This document shows, in pieces, positions 34,273 to 42,126 of a DNA stretch of 64,000 nucleotides (position 1 is its first letter; every line of letters begins with the position of its first letter). The stretch comes from Belliella calami (GTDB lineage Bacteria; Bacteroidota; Bacteroidia; Cytophagales; Cyclobacteriaceae): contig NZ_JAKZGS010000003.1 in the NCBI RefSeq assembly GCF_022549695.1, positions 62,001 through 126,000 of the forward strand. The letters run 5' to 3'. Both the position numbers and the translations under genes were made by a program. Under the pieces are notes generated by a model. That model ran no database searches. It was not told the origin of the DNA and saw nothing but the letters and a program-made list of their open reading frames with translations.

Positions 34273-35190
34273 CTATTTCTTATTTCCTATCCAAACTCCC
34301 AAAATCACAGCCACTATACCGAAATAGTGGCCTATCAGTAGGACTTCGCCATCCAAAAGTCCCCATAAAATAGCCACAATGGGTATAAAGTAGGTAACTG
34401 AACTTGCAAATACTGGTGTAGCAACTTTGACCATAACATTGAATAGGATCAAAGCCAATGCTGTCCCCACGACACCCAAAAGTGTAATGTAAGACGCGGC
34501 TTCCACGGCTCCTTCAACTTGGGTTAGTTTAAAGGAAAAGTCTGTGAAAGCAAATAGATAAATAGAAGCCGCAGGAAGAACCATCAAGAGTGAGATAGCT
34601 GTAATTGCCACTGGCTTTAGTTCCACAAACCTATATTTTATGATATTCAAATTCACCCCATAGCAAGCGCATGCGAGTAGCACAAAGAATGCATAAGAAT
34701 TGATATCAGCAAAAGTCCCGAAGATTGAATCTTCCTTTACTATTAAGAGCAATGCTACTCCCATGAATGCTATGATCAATCCAACCGTATTTCTCTTGGT
34801 GATACGAGCACTAAAAAACAAAGCTCCGATAACTACTACAAACAATGGAGTCATTGCATTAAAAACTCCAGTAAGAGAGCTGCTTAATTGTGTTTGGGCT
34901 TTTGCAAAGAGAAATGCTGGAATAAAACTCCCAACAAGCCCTACTATAATCAGATTCTGTACTTGTCTTCTGTTGAGGGTTTTTAACCTAGGCAAAGATA
35001 AGGGTAACAATACCATTCCGGCAGTTACGATTCTAAATGCACCTACTTCACCAGGAGAAAAGATTTCCAAGCCTCTTTTGATCAAGATAAAGGAACTTCC
35101 CCAAATCAATGCGAGGACGATAAGAAAACCCCAAGCTTTCAATGCCCCTTCCGCTTGGATATCCCTGGGCGAGTTTTGGTTACTAGACAA
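34273..35190 (-). CDS. EamA/DMT family transporter
   Basis: The 305-residue membrane protein has ten hydrophobic segments forming two EamA repeats (starting LIVLALIWGSSFILIKRGLE and, second half, FFVLLACACYGVNLNIIKYR). It is a drug/metabolite transporter; the exported substrate cannot be told from sequence. It is followed on the same strand by nothing in the operon; dusB lies 11 bases upstream and is probably co-transcribed. Confidence 0.88.
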   Translation of the reverse strand: MSSNQNSPRDIQAEGALKAWGFLIVLALIWGSSFILIKRGLEIFSPGEVGAFRIVTAGMVLLPLSLPRLKTLNRRQVQNLIIVGLVGSFIPAFLFAKAQTQLSSSLTGVFNAMTPLFVVVIGALFFSARITKRNTVGLIIAFMGVALLLIVKEDSIFGTFADINSYAFFVLLACACYGVNLNIIKYRFVELKPVAITAISLLMVLPAASIYLFAFTDFSFKLTQVEGAVEAASYITLLGVVGTALALILFNVMVKVATPVFASSVTYFIPIVAILWGLLDGEVLLIGHYFGIVAVILGVWIGNKK

Positions 35191-35201
35191 GATGGGGCGC
35201 T

Positions 35202-36191
35202 TTAAAATTGATAATCTGCATATACTTCAGCTACTTGGTCAAGTATAGCCGAAACCTGATCGTAAGTGTCTGCTGTCACCATTTCTGTCCTGAAAGGTTT
35301 GAAATTTGGCATACCTCTGAAATAGTTCGTATAGTGTCGACGCATTTCCAAAATCCCTTGTTTTTCACCTTTCCACTGAACAGAGAAATCTAGGTGCTTC
35401 TTAGTCACATTGATTCTTTCTTCCAACCCTGGAGCTTTAAGTTCCTCGCCTGTTGCCAGAAAATGCTTGATTTCATTGAATATCCATGGATACCCAATAG
35501 CAGCCCTGCCGATCATCATTCCATCGACATTGTATTTTTCTTTATACTCTTTGGCTTTTTGTGGAGAATCGATATCTCCGTTTCCAAATACTGGAATATG
35601 TAATCGTGGATTTTCTTTTACTAAGTTCAAATAAGACCAATCAGCTTCGCCTTTATACATCTGCTGCCTGGTACGGGCATGAATGCTTATGGCCTGAATA
35701 CCTACATCTTGAAGACGCTCTGCGACTTCCACAATTCTGATGGTGTCTTGCGACCATCCTAGCCTTGTTTTGACAGTCACAGGGATATTCACAGCCTTTA
35801 CGATTTCAGCTGTCATAGAGACCATTTTGTCAATATCCAACAAAATACCAGCACCAGCACCTTTGCAGGCAACTTTGTTTACTGGGCAACCGTAATTGAT
35901 ATCTAAAATATCAGGTCCAGCCTCTGCTGCTATTGCTGCAGCCTCACGCATAGACTCTATATCATTTCCGAAAATTTGGATACCAATCGGTCTTTCATAT
36001 TCATAGATATCCAATTTCTGAACACTCTTCACTGCATCTCTAATAAGCCCTTCCGAACTGATGAATTCAGTGTACATCAAATCTGCTCCATTTTCTTTGC
36101 AAACAGCCCTAAATGGTGGATCACTTACATCCTCCATAGGCGCTAATAGCAATGGAAATTCACCTAATTCTAAGTTTCCTATCTTTACCAC
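35202..36191 (-). CDS. dusB: tRNA-dihydrouridine synthase
   Basis: Dus enzymes use FMN and NADPH to reduce uridines in tRNA D-loops. The 329-residue protein has PLLLAPMEDVSDPPFRAVCK at the N-terminus, the catalytic Cys in INYGCPVNKV and the FMN phosphate region in GNGDIDSPQKAKEY and GMMIGRAAIGYPWIF. The length and RTEM-type C-terminus fit DusB. The EamA gene follows it by 11 bases on the same strand. Confidence 0.9.
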   Translation of the reverse strand: MVKIGNLELGEFPLLLAPMEDVSDPPFRAVCKENGADLMYTEFISSEGLIRDAVKSVQKLDIYEYERPIGIQIFGNDIESMREAAAIAAEAGPDILDINYGCPVNKVACKGAGAGILLDIDKMVSMTAEIVKAVNIPVTVKTRLGWSQDTIRIVEVAERLQDVGIQAISIHARTRQQMYKGEADWSYLNLVKENPRLHIPVFGNGDIDSPQKAKEYKEKYNVDGMMIGRAAIGYPWIFNEIKHFLATGEELKAPGLEERINVTKKHLDFSVQWKGEKQGILEMRRHYTNYFRGMPNFKPFRTEMVTADTYDQVSAILDQVAEVYADYQF

Positions 36192-36229
36192 TTCTCAATT
36201 CTATTTAATCTTGTAAATTTACCTCAATT

Positions 36230-37189
36230 ATGGAGATTTATAAAACACAATCCCCAATTGCTCGCAAAAGTAACTGGTTTTTGTCATTAGTTGTTATTGT
36301 ATTGGTTACTTTCGGTGTCATGGCTGTTTTGCCTTCCATTGCAATATTTCTGGTTAATCCGATTTTTGGGATACCTATGGATGAGATGGTTGCGGCCCTT
36401 ACAGGCAATAGTCCCAACTCAGACGCAAGGATGGCTATTCTTTTTGTTCAGGGAATCGGTGGTGGACTATCCTTCTTCGTTGCAGCATTATTCATTGCCA
36501 AACTTTTAGACAAAGCCGACTTTGAATGGAAACAGCAAATTGCTAATTTTAAGTTCAATGGATTCCTGCTAATGTTTATGATATTGCTAGGCGGAATCCT
36601 GTTCAACACCTTGCTGATATATTGGAATAGTGTTGTCGTTCTTCCTGAATTTATGAGTTCATTCGAAAGTTGGGCACGAGCCAAAGAAGATCAAGCTATG
36701 ATCATGACAAAATTTCTAACAGATTTTGACAATATCAGCGAATTTATGATGGGCATTTTGGTTGTGGGAATTTTGGCAGGGCTTGGGGAAGAGTTTTTGT
36801 TTAGGGGTGTATTGCAACCAAAGCTCCATCTCTACACAGGAAATGCCCATCTTGGGATCTGGCTGGCAGCATTTGTTTTTTCTGCAATTCATTTTCAATT
36901 TTACGGATTCTTCCCAAGAATGCTCCTAGGTGCAATATTTGGATATTTATACCTATATTCAGGGAGTCTAATTTATCCAATATTAGCACATATTTTAAAC
37001 AATGTCACAACTTTGGTATTGGTTTATATGAACAAATTGGGTAAGATTGATTTCGATATCGATGAAGTGGATATGGTATCTATTCCTGCAGCATTAGTCG
37101 GTCTATTGATTTTATTGGTAGGCTTTAAGATTTTCAAAGAAGTAAGTAAACCTAAAATAACAGATGGAGAATTGGATAAAAATATTTGA
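36230..37189 (+). CDS. CPBP family intramembrane metalloprotease
   Basis: The 319-residue protein has eight hydrophobic segments. Motifs: GLGEEFLFRGVLQPKL (EExxxR), VFSAIHFQFYGF (FxxxH) and LIYPILAHILNNVTTL (HxxxN). It is a Bacteroidetes-type CPBP protein with a long N-terminal region; the substrate is unknown. The DUF2007 gene overlaps its last 26 bases, and cdsA overlaps that, so the three form one operon. Confidence 0.88.
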   Translation: MEIYKTQSPIARKSNWFLSLVVIVLVTFGVMAVLPSIAIFLVNPIFGIPMDEMVAALTGNSPNSDARMAILFVQGIGGGLSFFVAALFIAKLLDKADFEWKQQIANFKFNGFLLMFMILLGGILFNTLLIYWNSVVVLPEFMSSFESWARAKEDQAMIMTKFLTDFDNISEFMMGILVVGILAGLGEEFLFRGVLQPKLHLYTGNAHLGIWLAAFVFSAIHFQFYGFFPRMLLGAIFGYLYLYSGSLIYPILAHILNNVTTLVLVYMNKLGKIDFDIDEVDMVSIPAALVGLLILLVGFKIFKEVSKPKITDGELDKNI

Positions 37190-37370
37190 TGCTGAGTCGC
37201 CTGTGAGGGCGGAGATTGTAAAGGGTGTTTTGGAGGCACATGGAATTGGAGCGGTGATTCTGAATAAGAAAGAATCTGCTTATAAAATTCACGGTTATTA
37301 TGAAGTGATGGTTCAAAATGAGAATTCATCAAACGCAACAAAAATCATTGAGAATGAGATCACCTTTTAA
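37164..37370 (+). CDS. DUF2007 small protein
   Basis: The 68-residue protein has the DUF2007 sequence: WIKIFDAESPVRAEIVKGVL, then EAHGIGAVILNKKES, and YEVMVQNENSSNATKIIE. Members have an alpha/beta fold suggested to act in signal transduction; proof is lacking. It is embedded between CPBP (26-base overlap) and cdsA (17-base overlap with the chosen cdsA start). Confidence 0.82.
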   Translation: MENWIKIFDAESPVRAEIVKGVLEAHGIGAVILNKKESAYKIHGYYEVMVQNENSSNATKIIENEITF

Positions 37371-38211
37371 GTTAAGATCAAGATTCAATATAAATAATTA
37401 CAGCAATTTAGGTCAAAGAGTAATTACAGGTCTCATTGGTGCGTCTGTGATCGTAGTGGGATCCATCTACAGTGAATGGCTATATTTTCTTATTTTCGGT
37501 CTTATATTGATATTTTCCCAGATGGAGTTTTACAAGCTCTCTGGACTGGACGGGATGTTGCCTTTAAAAAGTTTCGGAACCTTCTTGGGGTTTATGATTT
37601 TTGCTTTGACCTTTTTGATTGAGCTTCAGCATCTTCAAGACAAATATTATTTCCTGATTTTCCCACTTGCCTCATTGGTGTTTTTCATCAAGCTCTATAG
37701 GAAATCAGACAAGAAACCTTTTACAGGCGTAGCTTTTACGTTTTTGGGGATATTTTATGTGGCAGTGCCATTTTCTTTATTGAATTTGGCAGCCTTTTCG
37801 GTGGACGGTACGTTTCATTATGAAATCATAATCGGATCATTGTTTATTCTATGGGCATCAGATACTGGAGCATACTTTGCCGGGACAAAATTCGGAAAGA
37901 CGAAGCTGTTTGAGCGGGTTTCTCCAAAGAAGTCTTGGGAAGGGTTTCTTGGTGGAGCATTCTTGGCATTTACCATCGCTTATGTATTGAGTATTTATTT
38001 CAATTCATTACCAGAATGGCAATGGTTTTGCATCACAGGCATTATCATCATAGCAGGGACATATGGTGATTTGATAGAGTCATTGTTCAAGCGAAGCATT
38101 GAGATAAAAGATTCAGGAAAAATCTTACCCGGACACGGTGGTTTTATGGATCGTTTTGACGGATTGCTATTATCTGCCCCATTTATAGCAGCATTTTTGA
38201 AAATCTTTTAA
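37354..38211 (+). CDS. cdsA: Phosphatidate cytidylyltransferase
   Basis: CdsA makes CDP-diacylglycerol from phosphatidate and CTP in the inner membrane. I start at MRSPFKLRSRFNINNYSNLG (37354), 285 residues; a start at 37318 is possible. Several hydrophobic segments precede the signature SPKKSWEGFLGGAFL, and the C-terminal LIESLFKRSIEIKDSGKILP followed by GHGGFMDRFDGLL is the conserved family end. It shares a functional theme with psd downstream, both in phospholipid synthesis, though gdh lies between. Confidence 0.93.
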   Translation: MRSPFKLRSRFNINNYSNLGQRVITGLIGASVIVVGSIYSEWLYFLIFGLILIFSQMEFYKLSGLDGMLPLKSFGTFLGFMIFALTFLIELQHLQDKYYFLIFPLASLVFFIKLYRKSDKKPFTGVAFTFLGIFYVAVPFSLLNLAAFSVDGTFHYEIIIGSLFILWASDTGAYFAGTKFGKTKLFERVSPKKSWEGFLGGAFLAFTIAYVLSIYFNSLPEWQWFCITGIIIIAGTYGDLIESLFKRSIEIKDSGKILPGHGGFMDRFDGLLLSAPFIAAFLKIF

Positions 38212-38285
38212 AAATGCCTATCTCTTATTAAAAATACTCCTTAATATTGTATCATAATTCAAAGCTCAAATAAAGATACCCAAAT

Positions 38286-39563
38286 ATGGCTTACATTGAA
38301 CCGGCACCGATAAAGGATTCAGAAAATCCTTTGGAGTCAATGATGGAAAGGTTTAACCTTGCAGCTGAAAAACTAGGACTTTCAGATGAAGTTTACAACG
38401 TCTTAAAAAACCCAGCAAAACAAGTGATTGTGTCCTTGCCGATAACCATGGACAATGGCAAAATCCAAGTTTTTGAAGGTATTCGTGTAATACACTCAAA
38501 CATCCTAGGCCCAGCCAAAGGTGGAATTAGGTTTGCACCAGATGTTCACTTGGATGAAGTAAAGGCACTTGCTGCTTGGATGACTTGGAAATGTGCAGTA
38601 GTGGATATTCCTTATGGTGGTGGAAAAGGCGGTGTAAAGTGTAATCCAAGAGAAATGTCCAAAGGAGAGATCGAAAGATTGATGCGTGCCTACACGCTTG
38701 CGATGATCGATGTCTTCGGCCCTGATAAAGATATCCCTGCACCTGATATGGGGACAGGTCCTAGGGAAATGGCATGGTTGATGGATGAGTACTCAAAAGC
38801 TCACGGGATGACTGTCAATGCCGTAGTAACAGGTAAACCACTCGTTTTGGGAGGTTCTCTTGGAAGAACTGAAGCCACAGGGAGAGGTGTAATGGTCTCT
38901 GCATTAGCAGCCATGCAAAAATTAAAAATCAATCCATTCCAAGCTACTTGCGCTGTGCAAGGCTTTGGGAATGTTGGATCTTGGGCTTCGCTTCTTTTGG
39001 AAGAAAGAGGGTTGAAAATTGTTGCGATTTCTGATATTTCAGGTGCTTACCACAACTCAAATGGAATCAATATCCAAGAGGCTATTGATTATAGAGATGG
39101 TAATAATGGAACATTGGAAGGGTTCAAAGGAGCTGAGAAATTGGCTGATGCAATGGAAATCCTAGAATTAGATGTGGACGTGTTGGTACCTGCGGCTGTA
39201 GAAGATGTGATTACAATCCATAATGTGGATAGAATCAAAGCTAAACTAATCGTAGAAGGTGCGAACGGCCCAACTTCTGCCAAAGCAGATGCGATCATCA
39301 ATGAAAAAGGAATCATGGCTGTTCCAGATATCCTTGCTAATGCAGGGGGAGTGACAGTTTCTTATTTCGAGTGGGTACAAAACAGATTGGGATACAAGTG
39401 GACTGCTGAAAGGGTAAACAGAAGATCTGATAGGATTATGAAAGATGCCTTTGACCATGTTTATGAAGCATCTATCAAATATGATGTACCGATGAGGATA
39501 GCTGCTTATATTGTAGCTATTGATAAAGTTGCCAAGACTTATACTTATAGAGGAGGCTTCTAA
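38286..39563 (+). CDS. Glu/Leu/Phe/Val dehydrogenase (glutamate dehydrogenase type)
   Basis: The 425-residue enzyme deaminates an amino acid, most likely glutamate, with NAD(P). Motifs: the substrate-binding GPAKGGIRFAPDVHLDEVKA, the active-site PYGGGKGGVKCNP with the catalytic Lys, PAPDMGTGPREMAWL, and the dinucleotide fold AVQGFGNVGSWAS (GxGxxG). The coenzyme choice cannot be read with certainty. A terminator follows directly. Length fits hexameric enzymes. Confidence 0.92.
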   Translation: MAYIEPAPIKDSENPLESMMERFNLAAEKLGLSDEVYNVLKNPAKQVIVSLPITMDNGKIQVFEGIRVIHSNILGPAKGGIRFAPDVHLDEVKALAAWMTWKCAVVDIPYGGGKGGVKCNPREMSKGEIERLMRAYTLAMIDVFGPDKDIPAPDMGTGPREMAWLMDEYSKAHGMTVNAVVTGKPLVLGGSLGRTEATGRGVMVSALAAMQKLKINPFQATCAVQGFGNVGSWASLLLEERGLKIVAISDISGAYHNSNGINIQEAIDYRDGNNGTLEGFKGAEKLADAMEILELDVDVLVPAAVEDVITIHNVDRIKAKLIVEGANGPTSAKADAIINEKGIMAVPDILANAGGVTVSYFEWVQNRLGYKWTAERVNRRSDRIMKDAFDHVYEASIKYDVPMRIAAYIVAIDKVAKTYTYRGGF

Positions 39564-39593
39564 TTAGCACCTGAGGAAAGTTTACTATATTTG
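39564..39593 (+). promoter_or_regulatory. Possible psd promoter
   Basis: A -7 box TATATTTG (39586-39593) matches TAnnTTTG, with TTAG at 39564 near the -33 position (TTTG expected). It lies at the base of the gdh terminator, so the predicted RNA would begin with that hairpin; the ATG of psd is at 39648. Confidence 0.45.
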
Positions 39594-39626
39594 AGGTGTG
39601 GAAGTTAAAGCTTTCACACCTTTTTA
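39594..39626 (+). terminator. Terminator of the dehydrogenase gene
   Basis: AGGTGTGGAAG pairs with CTTTCACACCT (11 bp, one G-U) and is followed by TTTTT. Confidence 0.82.
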
Positions 39627-39647
39627 CATTAAGAATTAATTTGAATT

Positions 39648-40307
39648 ATGTCTATTCATCGCGAAGGAAGGTCGTTATTGTTCTGGTTGTTGCTAATATT
39701 GGCAGCATTGAATTATGCCTTATATTATTATTTGCCAGGTCAAGAGGTTTTGCTCAATGTCGTATTACTGGGAAGCGTTATAATTTACTTGATCGTTTTG
39801 CAGTTTTTTAGAAGTCCATTTGTCCCTGTCAGACAGGAAGAGGGGATGGTATTTGCCCCAGCGGATGGGAAAGTTGTGGTGATCGAAGAGACTTTTGAAG
39901 ATGAATTTCTAAAGGAAAAAAGAAAGCAGATTTCTATTTTCATGTCTCCTATCAATGTGCATGTCAACAGATCCCCAATAGCTGGAATTGTAAAATATTT
40001 CAAGTATCACCCTGGGAAATATTTGGTTGCTTGGCATCCCAAATCAAGCTTTGAGAATGAAAGAACAACAATGGTTCTAGAGGCTCCAAATGGGACTACT
40101 TTATTGGTAAGGCAGATTGCAGGCGCTTTGGCAAGAAGAATCAAATGGTATGTAAAGGAAGGGACTCCGTTGCAGCAATGTGGTGAATTCGGTTTTATAA
40201 AATTCGGTTCTCGTGTTGACGTGTTTTTACCTTTGGATGCTGAAATTCTGGTAAATATAGATCAAAAAACCAAGGGCGGTAGAACACCAATCGCAAGGTT
40301 GAAATAA
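39648..40307 (+). CDS. psd: Phosphatidylserine decarboxylase family protein (short, archaeal-type)
   Basis: The enzyme makes phosphatidylethanolamine from phosphatidylserine. The 219-residue protein is of the short PSD-A type: two hydrophobic segments at the N-terminus (residues 9-55), then MVFAPADGKVVVIEE, MSPINVHVNRSPIAG and the self-cleavage site FIKFGSRVDVF, where Gly187-Ser188 gives the pyruvoyl group. It is a membrane enzyme in the phospholipid pathway together with cdsA. The N-terminal start has MSIHREGRS, as in the family. Confidence 0.92.
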   Translation: MSIHREGRSLLFWLLLILAALNYALYYYLPGQEVLLNVVLLGSVIIYLIVLQFFRSPFVPVRQEEGMVFAPADGKVVVIEETFEDEFLKEKRKQISIFMSPINVHVNRSPIAGIVKYFKYHPGKYLVAWHPKSSFENERTTMVLEAPNGTTLLVRQIAGALARRIKWYVKEGTPLQQCGEFGFIKFGSRVDVFLPLDAEILVNIDQKTKGGRTPIARLK

Positions 40308-40329
40308 ATACGGTTATACGAAATGTTAA

Positions 40330-40474
40330 ATGTTGGCTAACAAGTAACTTTGAACGTCTCGGATACTCGGAAACAACTTGTCGCCCTGATGCAGATAAAA
40401 GTTCTCAGCAACAGGAGACAAATCGATATCTGACAATCTATTGTTTGGCCACGTGTAAGAAACCGGATAGTCAT
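40330..40474 (-). mobile_element. MITE-like dispersed element, copy D (degraded)
   Basis: The right part (CTGACAATCTATTGTTTGGC at 40431, then CACGTGTAAGAAA and CCGGATAGTC) matches the end of copy B closely. The rest is degraded: CGGATACTCGG near 40360 remains from the inner stem. It lies in the gap between psd and the small exported protein (40308-40578). Confidence 0.6.
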
Positions 40475-40520
40475 TTTCTTATTCAAAGAGGTTGTTTTTG
40501 AAAAAGGATTCAATACAAAA

Positions 40521-40556
40521 CACAAAGGACTCCAAAATATTTTGGAGTCCTTTGTG
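40521..40556. terminator. Perfect 36-base palindrome, likely two-way terminator
   Basis: CACAAAGGACTCCAAAAT is followed at once by its reverse complement. It lies 22 bases past the stop of the minus-strand gene at 40579 and also after psd on the plus strand. T-rich sequence follows on the minus strand. Confidence 0.7.
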
Positions 40557-40578
40557 ATATTTGCCTGTAGGAAGATTA

Positions 40579-41052
40579 CTAGTTTGTAAATTTACCTTTG
40601 ACTTTTTTCCAATACAGATAGCCTAAGGTCAAGGTGGATAAAAAGAAGATAAATGTCGTCCATTCATAAGTCCTTTTATCCGATTTTCTTTCTACGATTT
40701 GCCCGTCCTTTTCTTGCAATGCTCTCTTTAGCGTAGCTATTTCCCTTTCCTGTTTTTGGGAAATAAATTTGTAATCATTTTTTTCATAAGTAATCTCTGT
40801 CTTTTCGATTTCTCCGAGCATTTTCAATTCATCCATGATTTGGTTGTCTTTTTGAATGATTCTTGACATCCAACCATTCGTTTCTATCATGTCTTTTTTT
40901 GTTCGGTTTCCAAAAATCCCAGACTTCTTGCTTTCAGATTTTTGCCATTGCTGATGTAGTGATTGTCGCTCATCGAGCATTTTTTCAAGCTTAGCTTGGG
41001 CATACATATTGAATGGAATGATTAATAAAACTAGGAGTAAGTACTTTTTCAT
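40579..41052 (-). CDS. Exported coiled-coil protein with C-terminal membrane anchor
   Basis: The 157-residue protein has a signal peptide (MKKYLLLVLLIIPFNMYAQ), a charged coiled-coil region (residues 21-125, heptads in EIATLKRALQEKDGQIVERK) and one C-terminal membrane segment (TTFIFFLSTLTLGYLYW) followed by basic residues. This topology exposes a coil in the periplasm held by the inner membrane. No family recognised. It lies 66 bases downstream of another small membrane protein on the same strand. Confidence 0.7.
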   Translation of the reverse strand: MKKYLLLVLLIIPFNMYAQAKLEKMLDERQSLHQQWQKSESKKSGIFGNRTKKDMIETNGWMSRIIQKDNQIMDELKMLGEIEKTEITYEKNDYKFISQKQEREIATLKRALQEKDGQIVERKSDKRTYEWTTFIFFLSTLTLGYLYWKKVKGKFTN

Positions 41053-41118
41053 TTGGATATTAGGTGATTTACTCCCCTTAAAATCAAATAATGTGCCATC
41101 TGGTAGAATTCACTTTTT

Positions 41119-41496
41119 CTATCTCATTTTCATTTTCTTGCCAGCACGCCTTTTGAAAGTTCCCGCCCTTCTTTTGTTGTTGGTATAGAAATTATAAAGG
41201 AAATTGACTGCAAAAGCTGTAATCGTCAAGGGGATAAAAAAACCTGGAGCCATTGTCTTGATTCCTATCAAAATAAGCAATGTGGCAATCATTCCCATTT
41301 TGAAGGAAGTATGGCTTTCCGGGTAGATTTTTTTTACCAAATACAAACTCAAAACCTCAACTATTGTGACCATCACAAGCAGATAAACTAGCATTTGTTT
41401 CATAGTAGTATCGCCTGACCATACTACCCACGCGAGGCCTGCTGCTACTAGAATTAAACTCAAGGATTGTATTGAAGTATTTAATTTTTCTTTCAT
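41119..41496 (-). CDS. Small membrane protein, four hydrophobic segments
   Basis: The 125-residue protein has four predicted membrane segments (residues 10-27, 33-53, 67-85, 87-105) and a strongly basic tail (NNKRRAGTFKRRAGKKMKMR) that should be cytoplasmic. No family recognised. It may be co-transcribed with the coiled-coil protein downstream. Confidence 0.65.
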   Translation of the reverse strand: MKEKLNTSIQSLSLILVAAGLAWVVWSGDTTMKQMLVYLLVMVTIVEVLSLYLVKKIYPESHTSFKMGMIATLLILIGIKTMAPGFFIPLTITAFAVNFLYNFYTNNKRRAGTFKRRAGKKMKMR

Positions 41497-41760
41497 GTGT
41501 TTATAATTTGTTTTTCAGAGGTCATCCCGATTGGTCGGGACAGGCTATGGAATCTCGCATGGTTGATAATCATCCCAGTGTGTGACGTTCTTCGTCATGC
41601 TTGATTTCATATTGTTTTATTTTGGGTATTAAAAGTGAAATAAGGTAGATATTATATCCTTAAAAAGCAATTTGGCTTTCATGAAAAAAGGAATAGCATC
41701 AAGTAAATATCAAATATTTCTACAAATGCTATTCCTTTAAGAATGGTTTTTTATAAATCT

Positions 41761-41945
41761 CTATATCCGCTCTCTTACCATTAGCCAAATGAATTAATAC
41801 ACGGACAACTTTTAAATTAATAACCCTTGTGCGCTCCACCATGGTGGACAGGCTTGGAGTAATTGACGATTATCCGCAACATAATGTTTTTCTTACTTCA
41901 TTACTGGCAAAGTTTCTCCAATAATGGGTTTACATGCTGTTGACT
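41761..41945 (+). mobile_element. MITE-like dispersed element, copy E (degraded)
   Basis: CTATATCCGCTCTCTTACCA resembles the left end of copy A, and GATTATCCGCAAC at about 41869 followed by TTCTTAC resembles the inner stem. The remainder is degraded. The gap 41497-42126 also has a CCCGATTGGTCGGGAC hairpin at about 41529 and no gene. Confidence 0.5.
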
Positions 41946-42126
41946 TTCGTTCGTCGACACTTGACGATTTGATCTTACCTGAATATGGTTTACACATTAG
42001 TGTCTAGTATAAGGTTTTGTTCTTCGTTTAATTGGATATCCCTTTTCATACTAGTAGCCATTAATAATATTGTTTTAAGTTCAAATCAATCAGCTGTTGT
42101 CGGATGTCCGTCGACTGTTGTCAATT

